Source: Sporosarcina koreensis
GTDB taxonomy: Bacteria; Bacillota; Bacilli; Bacillales_A; Planococcaceae
Assembly (NCBI RefSeq): GCF_000826145.2
Contig: NZ_LN651337.1
Location: forward strand, 65,774-129,773
Reading direction: 5' to 3'
Length of the DNA: 64,000 bases
A program made the translations under genes and the position numbers. The notes under the pieces are model-generated. The model worked only from the letters and a program-made list of their open reading frames with translations. It ran no database searches and was not told the origin of the DNA. This document shows, in pieces, positions 7,153 through 15,442 of the stretch (positions are counted from its first letter, which is position 1; each line of letters opens with the position of its first letter).

Positions 7153-8364
7153 ATGATGATAAAGCAAAAAGTGGTATTGGCATATTCAGGAGGACTTGAT
7201 ACATCGGTCGCTGTCCAGTGGCTGACGGAGCAGGGATATGCTGTTGTCGCGTGCTGTCTTGATGTCGGCGAAGGGAAAGATCTGGAATTCATCCAGCAGA
7301 AAGCACTCCAGGTCGGTGCAGTCGAAAGCTATGTCATCGATGCGAAAAAGGAATATGCGCAAGAATACGCGCTGCTCGCGCTTCAGGCGCGTACGCTGTA
7401 TGAAGAGAAGTATCCGCTCATCTCAGCGCTGTCCCGTCCGCTGATCGCCAAAAAGCTGGTTGAAGTGGCGCACAAGGAGGGAGCTGTCGCAGTGGCGCAT
7501 GGCTGCACCGGAAAAGGGAACGACCAAGTCCGCTTCGAAGTCGGCATCAAGGCGCTCGACCCAACCCTTGAAGTGATCGCCCCTGTCCGCGAATGGAGCT
7601 GGTCGCGTGAAGAGGAGATCGAGTATGCGAAGGAACACAATATCCCGATACCTATCGTGCTGGACAGTCCGTACTCCATCGATCAGAACCTCTGGGGCCG
7701 CAGCAACGAATGCGGCATCCTCGAGAACCCGTGGGCAGCACCTCCGGAGGATGCATACGGCCTGACGTCTTCCATAAAGGACGCACCGGATCAGCCGGAT
7801 ACGATCGAGATTTCATTCGACAAAGGGGTGCCGGTGAGCATCGACGGAACGGCGTACGAGCTGGATGAACTGATCCTCAAGCTGAACGATCTTGCAGGGA
7901 AACATGGGATCGGACGCATCGACCACGTCGAAAACCGACTCGTCGGCATCAAGTCCCGTGAAGTGTATGAATGCCCGGGTGCGATGACACTCATCAAAGC
8001 GCATAAGGAGCTGGAGGATATCACGCTGGTCAAGGAAACGGCCCATTTCAAACCGCTCGTTTCCCAGAAGCTGAGCGAGCTCATCTACAACGGCCTGTGG
8101 TTCTCCCCGCTCCGCACAGCACTGGAAGCGTTCATCAAAGAGACGCAGCAGACGGTCAATGGCACTGTGCGCGTCAAGCTCTTCAAAGGGCACGCCATCG
8201 TCGAAGGACGCAAATCCGACAACTCGCTGTACGACGAAAAACTTGCGACCTACACGAAAGAAGACGCCTTCAACCAGGAGGCGGCCGTCGGGTTCATCCA
8301 ATTGTGGGGTCTGCCGACAGAAGTGCACGCCACCGTCAACAAACAGCTCATATCGGTGAAATGA
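7153..8364 (+). CDS. argG: argininosuccinate synthase
   Basis: 403 aa. It joins citrulline and aspartate with ATP in the penultimate step of arginine synthesis. The N-terminal P-loop-like motif AYSGGLDTS and the later conserved block [13 protein letters not shown] are present. ATG 7153 and 7156 both fit the AAAGGGG site at 7141-7147. In many Bacillales argG is followed by argH; here a strong terminator follows and no argH is in the window, so argininosuccinate lyase must be encoded elsewhere. Confidence 0.96.
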   Translation: MMIKQKVVLAYSGGLDTSVAVQWLTEQGYAVVACCLDVGEGKDLEFIQQKALQVGAVESYVIDAKKEYAQEYALLALQARTLYEEKYPLISALSRPLIAKKLVEVAHKEGAVAVAHGCTGKGNDQVRFEVGIKALDPTLEVIAPVREWSWSREEEIEYAKEHNIPIPIVLDSPYSIDQNLWGRSNECGILENPWAAPPEDAYGLTSSIKDAPDQPDTIEISFDKGVPVSIDGTAYELDELILKLNDLAGKHGIGRIDHVENRLVGIKSREVYECPGAMTLIKAHKELEDITLVKETAHFKPLVSQKLSELIYNGLWFSPLRTALEAFIKETQQTVNGTVRVKLFKGHAIVEGRKSDNSLYDEKLATYTKEDAFNQEAAVGFIQLWGLPTEVHATVNKQLISVK

Positions 8365-8369
8365 ATGCC

Positions 8370-8400
8370 AAACGCCCGGGACATTTCCGGGCGTTTTGTT
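8370..8400 (+). terminator. terminator of argG
   Basis: 12-bp stem AAACGCCCGGGA / TCCGGGCGTTTT, CATT loop, then TGTTGTG. Confidence 0.85.
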
Positions 8401-8440
8401 GTGTTCGGAGGAACAACGGGGACTGCTTGTGAAAACCGGG

Positions 8441-8601
8441 GACAATGATCATAAATCCCGGAAAATGATCATAAAACATGAAAAGTGATCATAAACCCGG
8501 GAAAGTGATCATAAAAAGAGAAAAGTGATCATAAAATTGGAAAAGTGATCATAAATCTCGCAAAGTGATCAAAACCACTCCGCTGCGCTCATAACTTCAC
8601 A
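8441..8601. repeat. 20-bp tandem repeat array 1 (GATC-containing)
   Basis: Seven units with exact 20-bp period: TGATC starts at 8446, 8466, 8486, 8506, 8526, 8546 and 8566. Consensus is AAARTGATCATAAA plus a six-base variable part, often CCCGGG-like. The array ends in a diverged unit, CGCTCATAACTTCACA (8586-8601), which is repeated exactly at the end of array 2. The TGATC-ATAA core puts stops TGA and TAA in one frame, so it does not encode a repeated peptide. Function unknown. Confidence 0.9.
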
Positions 8602-8756
8602 TTTTGATGGCTGCCAGACACCAAGCGCGCGGAAAAGCTGCAGCTCTCTCACGGCCCTGGACCGCGCAGAAAAAGGACAAGTCAAGGGCCGGCTTGCCGG
8701 CTCCGCTATGCTCCGCATTTTCTGTGGTGCGTGCAAGGCAATTGCGGCACACGAAA
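8602..8756. other. spacer between the two repeat arrays, no supported gene
   Basis: About 155 bp, GC-rich, with a GCCGGCTTGCCGGC-type inverted motif near 8691-8704. A 60-codon open frame (8604-8786) runs into the repeats but has no convincing ribosome site and low-complexity composition. I see no gene here. Confidence 0.6.
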
Positions 8757-8940
8757 AGCAAAGTGATCATAAACCCAGGAAAATGATCATAAATCATGAA
8801 AAGTGATCATAAACCCGGGAAAGTGATCATAAAACGAGGAAAATGATCATAAACCCGAGAAAGTGATCATAAACCCGAGAAAGTGATCATAAGCCAAGAA
8901 AAGCGATCATAAACCCATCCAACGCGCTCATAACTTCACA
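8757..8940. repeat. 20-bp tandem repeat array 2 (GATC-containing)
   Basis: Eight units with exact 20-bp period: GATC-containing cores start at 8764, 8784, 8804, 8824, 8844, 8864, 8884 and 8904 (the last as CGATC). Same consensus and orientation as array 1. It closes with the same 16-bp terminal element CGCTCATAACTTCACA (8925-8940). Together the arrays hold 15 GATC sites in about 470 bp. Confidence 0.9.
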
Positions 8941-8986
8941 ATCTCCTATCAGCACCCCGGCCGGCAGGAAGAACCAAGCCATCCAT

Positions 8987-9787
8987 TCACCCGAGCAGCC
9001 GGCTGATCGGGTGAAATTCTGGCTCGCCGGCCTCAAAGGATGCAATATACCGGAAGCCGGTATCCATAGCCAACTCCAGACTCTTCCTCACTTCATAACC
9101 GACATCCTCCGGGCGGTGTGCATCGGAACCGATCGTAAGCACCTCACCGCCGCATTGCTTATAAAGTTTCAGAATATCAGGGCTCGGCATTGCAGAAGGG
9201 AGTCCATACCGGGTGCCGGATGTATTGATTTCAATCCCTTTGCCTTTCGGGATGATCGTCTCAAAAATATCTTGGAGACTGCCGCGGTAATCGGCGTTCG
9301 GCACTTGATCCGCATACCGCTTGATCAGATCCGCGTGACCGAGCACACTGTAGGCTGAAAACCCCTTCACACACTTGTACAGATCCGAATAATACGCATC
9401 GAATGCATCCTCCGCAGTCAGCTCCCCGAAAATTGCCCGGGAGTGCAGATCGCTGCCCCGCACGGTGTGGACCGAGCAGATGATGAAGTCGAACTGCTCT
9501 TCCTGTATGAGCTGTTCATACTGCCCTAGCAAGTGCGGCTGCACGCCGATTTCCACTCCCCGTTTCACGTTGCAGATACCCTCAAAACGTTCGGCCAGCT
9601 GTTCAATCTCTTTCCGGTACACCGTCTTGTCAAAATCGAAGACGAACGCCGGATCAGGATAGTCATAATCGACGTGGTCAGTGAAACAGATCTCCGTGAG
9701 CCCCTTCGCAACCGCCGCTTCCGCCATCTGTCCTGGTTCCGCCCGGCAGTCCGCCGAATGATATGTGTGCATATGATAATCGAACAT
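8987..9787 (-). CDS. hisJ: histidinol-phosphatase, PHP family
   Basis: 266 aa. Removes phosphate from histidinol phosphate, the step before HisD. The PHP metal motif HMHTYHS is at the N-terminus, and further metal ligands appear in CFTDHVDY, CSVHT, GHADL and GSDAHRPEDVG. It is divergent from the hisZ operon and shares its control region, so co-regulation is likely. It supplies the phosphatase activity that HisB of this type lacks. Start ATG 9787 follows GGGAGAG on the minus strand. Confidence 0.92.
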   Translation of the reverse strand: MFDYHMHTYHSADCRAEPGQMAEAAVAKGLTEICFTDHVDYDYPDPAFVFDFDKTVYRKEIEQLAERFEGICNVKRGVEIGVQPHLLGQYEQLIQEEQFDFIICSVHTVRGSDLHSRAIFGELTAEDAFDAYYSDLYKCVKGFSAYSVLGHADLIKRYADQVPNADYRGSLQDIFETIIPKGKGIEINTSGTRYGLPSAMPSPDILKLYKQCGGEVLTIGSDAHRPEDVGYEVRKSLELAMDTGFRYIASFEAGEPEFHPISRLLG

Positions 9788-9808
9788 GAAAGTTCTCTCC
9801 CTTTTTTG

Positions 9809-9837
9809 TTGACTTTTCGAAACTGTCTATTTATAGT
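9809..9837 (+). promoter_or_regulatory. sigma-A promoter of the his operon
   Basis: TTGACT (9809-9814), 17-bp spacer, TATAGT (9832-9837), about 50 bp before the hisZ start. Confidence 0.75.
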
Positions 9838-9859
9838 ACTAGATAATTTCATCCTAGTA
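9837..9859 (+). promoter_or_regulatory. inverted repeat TACTAG-N11-CTAGTA, candidate his operator
   Basis: Perfect 6-bp inverted repeat (9837-9842 and 9854-9859) just downstream of the -10 box. CTAG-containing half-sites are typical of TrpR-family repressors; a TrpR-family histidine regulator (HisR/YerC) in Firmicutes is a reasonable candidate. Inference only. Confidence 0.5.
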
Positions 9860-9885
9860 AAGTGATAAAGAGAAGGAGTGATGTT

Positions 9886-10827
9886 TTGACTGATTTGTTC
9901 GAAACAGCAGCAGCAGAGCAGGCGATCCGGAACGTCTTCCTGCGGACTGCTGTACCAAAAGGGTACCGGGAAGTGAAACTGCCGATGCTGGAATCCTATG
10001 AAACCTATGAAACCATTCAAACCACACAGGAGCGGAACCGGCTGCTGAAACTGATCGGCAGGGACGGTGCCATCCGCGTGCTGCGGCCCGACATGACGAT
10101 TGCCCTCATGAAAGAACTGGCGGCAGGTGCCTCAGCTGATGCGCGTGATCTGCGCTGCTGGTATATGCAGCCCGTGTTCAGGCAGGAGGAGGATAAGGCT
10201 GGCCCCTCCGAAAGAAGGCAGGCGGGCATTGAGCTGTTCGGGGAGGAGACGGTCGGGCGGGATGCGGAAGCCATCTTGCTGGCCTGCAAGGTGATGATGG
10301 AAGCAGGAGTGACGGATTTCAAGCTGGAGATTGGCCATGCCGGCATACTGGATGAAGCCGCTCAGCGGATGAAGCTGGACGAAAACAAAACAAGGCAGGC
10401 TGCGGCACTGCTCCAGCAGAAGAACAGCGGGGAGATGGCAGGGTTCATCGCCGAAAACGGAGTGGATGAGGCAACCGGCTCTTTTCTGAAATATCTTATC
10501 GGCACATACGGCAGCGCGGCAAATGTGTCCACACGACTCGGACAATCTTCCATGAACAGCCGGACAGACAAGATCTTCACCCACTTGAAAGCCGTCATCG
10601 GACTGGTGGCAGATCAGGGATACGGACACTGTCTCACCATCGACCTGGGGATGGTCAATGACATGGACTACTACTCAGGCATCCAGTTCCAGGGATTCAG
10701 CAGCTCATATGGAAAGCCGGTTTTGATGGGCGGCCGGTATGATAACGTCAGCCGCAAATTCGGAGCGGACCTGCCTGCTGTCGGTTTTGCCTGCTTTGTG
10801 GATGCTCTGATTGCAGGGAAGTCATAA
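9886..10827 (+). CDS. hisZ: ATP phosphoribosyltransferase regulatory subunit HisZ, short form
   Basis: 313 aa. A class II histidyl-tRNA-synthetase-like protein that binds short-form HisG to make an active, feedback-sensitive ATP phosphoribosyltransferase. Motifs kept: LRPDMT, the FRQEEDKAG region and GGRYDN. It stops right after the motif 3 region (AVGFACFVDALI), about 70 residues earlier than the roughly 390-aa B. subtilis protein, so the C-terminal extension is missing. The start is TTG 9886, seven bases after AAGGAG (9873-9878). First gene of the his operon. Confidence 0.88.
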   Translation: MTDLFETAAAEQAIRNVFLRTAVPKGYREVKLPMLESYETYETIQTTQERNRLLKLIGRDGAIRVLRPDMTIALMKELAAGASADARDLRCWYMQPVFRQEEDKAGPSERRQAGIELFGEETVGRDAEAILLACKVMMEAGVTDFKLEIGHAGILDEAAQRMKLDENKTRQAAALLQQKNSGEMAGFIAENGVDEATGSFLKYLIGTYGSAANVSTRLGQSSMNSRTDKIFTHLKAVIGLVADQGYGHCLTIDLGMVNDMDYYSGIQFQGFSSSYGKPVLMGGRYDNVSRKFGADLPAVGFACFVDALIAGKS

Positions 10828-10860
10828 CGGGCCAATTGATAAAGAAAGGGGTGTAAGAAC

Positions 10861-11523
10861 ATGGCACCGCTGAAAATTGCCGTCGCAAAAGGAAGGATAG
10901 CGGATACGGCAAGGGAATTGCTGTCGGAAGGGGGCGTCGGATTCCCGGACGCTCAATATGATGAACGGAAACTGATCATCACAAGCACCAGCGGGACACA
11001 CCAGCTGCTGCTGGTTAAACCGGCAGATGTCCCCACATATGTCGAGCAGGGGGCTGCCGATCTGGGGATTGCAGGGAAAGATACCATTCTGGAAGAACGG
11101 AAAGATGTCTACGAAGTGCTCGATCTCGGAGTCGGCAGATGCAGGATGGTCGTCGCAGGGTTTCCCGACAGTACGCCGGACCCTGCCAGAGCCTTGAAGG
11201 TTGCGACCAAATACCCGAATATCGCAGATTCCTACTTTGCACAGGAAGGCATCCGCGCAGAGATCAGTAAACTGCATGGCTCCATTGAGCTCGCCCCCCT
11301 TGCAGGTCTTGCGGATGTCATCGTGGATATTGTGGAAACCGGCGCGACACTTCGGGAGAACGGCCTTGTGGTCCTTCGGGAAATCGCTCAGGTGAGTGCG
11401 CGTGTCATCGTCAACAAAGCGAGTTTCGCGACCCGCACAGACGACGTAAGGCAATGCCTACAACTGCTTGAGAAAGGAGTGGGGAAGCAGCATGAGGCTA
11501 CTGACGGATTGGCAGCAGATTGA
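10861..11523 (+). CDS. hisG: ATP phosphoribosyltransferase catalytic subunit, short form
   Basis: 220 aa. Condenses ATP with PRPP in the first step of histidine synthesis. Its length marks the short HisG that lacks the C-terminal regulatory domain and needs HisZ, which is encoded just upstream. The PRPP-binding block DIVETGATLRENGL is present near residues 160-173. The 3' end overlaps hisD by 32 bp, so the two are probably translationally coupled. Confidence 0.94.
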   Translation: MAPLKIAVAKGRIADTARELLSEGGVGFPDAQYDERKLIITSTSGTHQLLLVKPADVPTYVEQGAADLGIAGKDTILEERKDVYEVLDLGVGRCRMVVAGFPDSTPDPARALKVATKYPNIADSYFAQEGIRAEISKLHGSIELAPLAGLADVIVDIVETGATLRENGLVVLREIAQVSARVIVNKASFATRTDDVRQCLQLLEKGVGKQHEATDGLAAD

Positions 11524-12769
11524 ACAGCAGCTGCAACGGAGGACTGCCGGCGCACCGGTTGAAGAGACGGTGCGTACGATCATCTCCCGTGTCAGGGCAA
11601 ATGGCGACGCGGAACTGCTGGCGCTTGCCAGACAATATGATGGTGCGGATCTCGAAAACCTGCAGGTCACCCTACAGGAGATCACAGAAGCCGTCCGGGA
11701 TGTGCCCGACGGTCTGATGAAGTCCCTTACAGCAGCAAAAATGCGTATCCAGCGCTTTCACGATCAGCAGAAGGAAGAGAGCTGGGATTTCCGGCCGGAA
11801 CCTGGCGTGCGTCTCGGCCAGCTCATCCGGCCAGTGGAAGCGGCAGGCATCTACATACCTGGCGGAAAAGCCGCGTACCCATCAACTGTGCTGATGAATG
11901 TGCTGCCCGCGAAGATTGCAGGCGTGGAACGGATTGTCATGGTCACGCCGCCGGATTCCGAAGGCCGCGTTCACCCTGCCGTGTTGGCGGCGGCCGATCT
12001 ATGCGGAATCACGGAGATCTACAAAGTCGGGGGCGCGCAGGCAATCGCCGCCCTGGCATACGGCACGGAAACGATCGGCCCGGTTGAAAAGATCACTGGG
12101 CCGGGCAATGCATATGTCGCGTGTGCGAAGAAACTCGTCCAGGGTGACGTCGGAATCGATATGATCGCCGGTCCCAGCGAAGTATGCATCTGGGCGGATG
12201 AACAGGCCGACCCCGCGTTCATCGCCGCAGATCTCCTCGCACAGGCGGAGCATGACGAACAGGCGACGGCCTGCTGCATCGTGGAGACCGAAGCTTTCGG
12301 CCAGGCGGTCATCCGTGAGATCGGAAGGCAGCTGGAAGTGCTTGACCGGAAGGACATCGCAGGCAGAGCCATAGCGGAACACGGATGGATCGCCGTCCTT
12401 TCGGCAGAGGATGATGCCATCCGCCTGATCAACCGGCTGGCTCCTGAGCATCTGGAAATCATGACTGCCGAACCTGAAAAGCGGCTGGAGGATATCCGCA
12501 ATGCGGGAGCGATATTCATCGGTCCTTATTCTCCGGAAGCGCTCGGTGATTATATGGCAGGGCCGAACCATACGCTGCCGACGAATGGGACCGCGAAATT
12601 CTCCTCGCCGCTTGGCGTGTACGACTTTACGAAACGGACAAGTATCATCCGGTATGAGGAGCAGGCACTCCGTTCCGTCGCGGATGAAATCATCACACTG
12701 GCACGGACTGAACAGCTTGGCGGTCACGCCGGTTCGATTGCCATCAGAACTAAGGAGGCAGGATTATGA
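11492..12769 (+). CDS. hisD: histidinol dehydrogenase
   Basis: 425 aa. Oxidises histidinol to histidine in two NAD-dependent steps. Conserved blocks: PGGKAAYPS, GGAQAIAALAYGT, GPSEV, LLAQAEHDE, LAPEHLEI and PNHTLPT. ATG 11492 lies inside the end of hisG; the upstream in-frame ATG 11468 is less likely because GAAAGGAG lies between them. The stop overlaps the next gene in an ATGA junction. Confidence 0.95.
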   Translation: MRLLTDWQQIEQQLQRRTAGAPVEETVRTIISRVRANGDAELLALARQYDGADLENLQVTLQEITEAVRDVPDGLMKSLTAAKMRIQRFHDQQKEESWDFRPEPGVRLGQLIRPVEAAGIYIPGGKAAYPSTVLMNVLPAKIAGVERIVMVTPPDSEGRVHPAVLAAADLCGITEIYKVGGAQAIAALAYGTETIGPVEKITGPGNAYVACAKKLVQGDVGIDMIAGPSEVCIWADEQADPAFIAADLLAQAEHDEQATACCIVETEAFGQAVIREIGRQLEVLDRKDIAGRAIAEHGWIAVLSAEDDAIRLINRLAPEHLEIMTAEPEKRLEDIRNAGAIFIGPYSPEALGDYMAGPNHTLPTNGTAKFSSPLGVYDFTKRTSIIRYEEQALRSVADEIITLARTEQLGGHAGSIAIRTKEAGL

Positions 12770-13347
12770 GGCAGGCAGCGATAGACCGGAAGACCGCGGA
12801 GACGGACATCAGCCTTTCCCTGAAACTGGACGCTGAAGGAACCAGCGATATCCGTACAGGCATTGGATTTCTCGATCACATGCTGACACTTACCGCGATG
12901 CACGGCCGTCTCGATCTGGGTGCCGCCTGCACCGGTGACCTGGAAACGGATCAGCATCACAGTGCGGAAGACGTCGGTATCGTTCTCGGGCAGGCGTTCC
13001 GCCAGTGCCTCGGCACGAAGGAAGGGATCGAACGATATGCATCCGTCACAATTCCGATGGACGAGTCGCTTGCGACTGTGTCACTCGACATCAGCGGAAG
13101 GTCACTGCTCGTCTACAACGTGCCCGGTCTCAAGGATAAGATCGGCGACTTCGATACGGAACTTGCCGAGGAGTTTTTCCTTGCATTCACACGTCATGCA
13201 GATGTCACACTGCACATCAGCCTGCACTATGGAAAAAACAGCCACCATATGCTCGAAGCGGTGTTCAAAGCGTTCGGGAGGGCGCTGCGCACCGCATCGG
13301 CCCGGACGTCAACCGAAGGGGTGCCGTCCACGAAAGGTCTACTATAA
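12766..13347 (+). CDS. hisB: imidazoleglycerol-phosphate dehydratase
   Basis: 193 aa, the monofunctional form without a phosphatase domain. It dehydrates imidazole-glycerol phosphate. Metal-binding motifs are present: DHMLT, HHSAEDVGI, and SLHYGKNSHHMLEAVFKA (about residues 148-165), ending in STKGLL. Starts in an ATGA overlap with hisD. In most operons hisH comes next; here hisA starts only 24 bp further on. Confidence 0.95.
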   Translation: MRQAAIDRKTAETDISLSLKLDAEGTSDIRTGIGFLDHMLTLTAMHGRLDLGAACTGDLETDQHHSAEDVGIVLGQAFRQCLGTKEGIERYASVTIPMDESLATVSLDISGRSLLVYNVPGLKDKIGDFDTELAEEFFLAFTRHADVTLHISLHYGKNSHHMLEAVFKAFGRALRTASARTSTEGVPSTKGLL

Positions 13348-13370
13348 ACGGACTGAAAGGAGTTGGGGAG

Positions 13371-14084
13371 ATGATACTGTTTCCGGCAATCGATATCCGG
13401 CAGGAAAAGTGTGTCAGGCTTGTGCAGGGAGATTTCGGGCGGCAGACCGTCTATCATGATTCGCCGCTTGAGATGGCATGGAACTGGGCCGGAAAGGGGG
13501 CGGAGTGGCTTCATGTCGTCGATCTGGATGGCGCGGAATCCGGCCGGTCCGTGAACCGGGAACTGGTTCTGTCCCTTGCGGAAAAGATCGGCATACCGAT
13601 CCAGCTGGGCGGAGGCATCCGTTCTATCAAGACAATCGATGAGTATCTGGCTGCTGGCATCGAGCGTGTCATCCTTGGGACAGCAGCCATCGAGGATCCT
13701 CGTCTGCTGGAGCGTGCCGTTGAAAACTACGGAAACCGGATCGCCGTTTCGATCGATACGAAAAACGGAATACCGACGACCGCAGGCTGGACACGGACGG
13801 CTGCTGTGTCGCTTGAGGAATTACTGCAGCGTCTCATTGGGACCGGCATCCAGACGGTCATATACACGGATATCGGTAAAGACGGCATGCTTTCAGGACC
13901 CAACTTCAGCGACCTGAACCGGCTGCGGCAGAACAGCACGCTCAATACCATCGCATCCGGCGGTGTCACGACTGCGGAGGATGTCCGCCGGCTGAAGGAA
14001 GATGGGTTTCATGGGGCAATCGCCGGCAAAGCCATTTACGAGAACGAAGGCCGTTTTGAAGAAATGATGGGAGGACTTTCATGA
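13371..14084 (+). CDS. hisA: ProFAR isomerase
   Basis: 237 aa, a (beta-alpha)8 barrel that isomerises 5'-ProFAR to PRFAR, the substrate of HisF. Catalytic aspartates are in AIDIR (near residue 8) and SIDTKNG (about 128); phosphate-binding loops GGGIR and ASGGV are intact. AAAGGAG lies just upstream. The stop overlaps the start of the hisF fusion (ATGA), so coupling is close. Confidence 0.95.
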   Translation: MILFPAIDIRQEKCVRLVQGDFGRQTVYHDSPLEMAWNWAGKGAEWLHVVDLDGAESGRSVNRELVLSLAEKIGIPIQLGGGIRSIKTIDEYLAAGIERVILGTAAIEDPRLLERAVENYGNRIAVSIDTKNGIPTTAGWTRTAAVSLEELLQRLIGTGIQTVIYTDIGKDGMLSGPNFSDLNRLRQNSTLNTIASGGVTTAEDVRRLKEDGFHGAIAGKAIYENEGRFEEMMGGLS

Positions 14085-15436
14085 AAAAGCGAACAATACT
14101 AGCATGTCTGGACATCGATAACCGCCGTGTGGTGAAAGGGAAGAAATTCGAAGATGTGAAAGAGCTTGCAGATCCCGTGGAACTCGCAAGGAAATATGAA
14201 GCTGAGGGCGCCGATGAACTCGTATTCTACGATATATCGGCATCCGTCGACAGACGCGGCATGTTTATGGACCTTATCAGGACGATCGCCGATGAACTCA
14301 CAATCCCGTTCATCGTCGGCGGAGGGATCCAGACGCTGTCTGACGCAGAACTCGCTTTCGAAGCGGGGGCTGACCGGGTATCCGTCAACAGCGGAGCGCT
14401 CAGAGATCCGGAACTGTTGCGCCGGATATCCGAACGGTACGGTGCTGAGAAGCTGCTCCTCTCCATGGACGTGAGCCGGTCATCAGAAGGGCAGTGGAAC
14501 GTGTACGCGAAGGCGGGCAGGGAAGACACCGGACAGGATGCCTTGGAATGGGCAGCAGAAGGGGAACGTCTCGGCGCAGGCGGGCTTGTCGTCAACTGCA
14601 TCGATGAAGATGGGATGCAGAACGGTTACAATCTGGAGCTCACTGAGAAAATCGCGCAATCCGTTTCCATACCCGTCATTGCCAGCGGAGGGGCAGGCCG
14701 TCCCCAACACATTACAGAGCTGTTCGAGCGCACGTCCGCACAAGGTGCTCTTGCAGCCTCGATCCTGCACTATGGCCAAGTGACCCTTCAGGAGCTGCAG
14801 GAGGCAAAACGAAGCGCCGGATCTTCTGCCGTCAAGTGGGATGAAAACGGTCTGGTGCCTGCTATCCTACAGGATGCACAAACGAAAGATGTGCTGACAC
14901 TTGCCTATATGAATGACGAGGCACTCGAGAAGACGATCAAAACGAAAGAGACATGGCTGTTCAGCAGGTCCCGGCAGGAATTATGGCACAAAGGCAAGAC
15001 ATCCGGCAACCGGCAGACTGTCAGGGAGATCCGGTACGACTGTGACAGGGATGCGGTCCTGCTGCTGGTCGATCCGATGGGGCCGGCATGTCATACCGGT
15101 TCGGCTTCATGCTTCAGCGGGGAAGCGCCCGGCGCCAAGTCGCAGGCAGAGACTGTCCTGCAGGATCTTGCTGACCGGATTGCGGCACGACAAGCGGCCC
15201 CGGCGGATGGTTCCTACACATCCTATCTGTTTCGGGAAGGGCTGGATAAGATACTGAAGAAAGTCGGGGAAGAAGCGACAGAGGTGGTCATCGGTGCGAA
15301 AAACGGCAATCTGAATGAAACAGCAAATGAAATCGCGGACCTGGCATACCACGTATTGGTTTTGATGGCGGAACTCGGCCTGCCAGCTAAAAACGTGACA
15401 GATATCTTGAAAGGACGAAAAACGGAAAAGGAGTGA
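14081..15436 (+). CDS. hisF: trifunctional HisF-HisI-HisE fusion: IGP synthase cyclase, PRA-CH and PRA-PH
   Basis: 451 aa with three domains in line. HisF (about 1-246): catalytic Asp11 (ACLDID) and Asp130 (LSMD), phosphate loops GGGI and ASGGAG. HisI (about 252-345): NGLVPAI, the zinc/metal block YDCDRDAVLL and ACHTG...SCF. HisE (about 355-445): GEEATEVVIGAKN and NEIADLAYHVLVL. The last helix of HisF is shortened and runs straight into HisI. HisI/HisE catalyse steps 2-3 and HisF step 5. By my alignment to known HisF, gate residues Arg5, Lys99 and Glu167 are Thr5, Arg99 and Gly168 here; Glu46 remains. No hisH is in the operon. I have not seen this domain order described and cannot search; the reading frame is clean, without a frameshift. 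Confidence 0.93.
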   Translation: MKKRTILACLDIDNRRVVKGKKFEDVKELADPVELARKYEAEGADELVFYDISASVDRRGMFMDLIRTIADELTIPFIVGGGIQTLSDAELAFEAGADRVSVNSGALRDPELLRRISERYGAEKLLLSMDVSRSSEGQWNVYAKAGREDTGQDALEWAAEGERLGAGGLVVNCIDEDGMQNGYNLELTEKIAQSVSIPVIASGGAGRPQHITELFERTSAQGALAASILHYGQVTLQELQEAKRSAGSSAVKWDENGLVPAILQDAQTKDVLTLAYMNDEALEKTIKTKETWLFSRSRQELWHKGKTSGNRQTVREIRYDCDRDAVLLLVDPMGPACHTGSASCFSGEAPGAKSQAETVLQDLADRIAARQAAPADGSYTSYLFREGLDKILKKVGEEATEVVIGAKNGNLNETANEIADLAYHVLVLMAELGLPAKNVTDILKGRKTEKE

Positions 15437-15442
15437 TCAGCC

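Noticed and set aside
8604-8786. 60-codon open frame between the repeat arrays
   Set aside because: No ribosome site, low-complexity product, and it runs into the non-coding repeats.
8441-8940. CRISPR array
   Set aside because: The repeat plus variable part is only 20 bp, the variable parts are six bases, and no cas gene is near.
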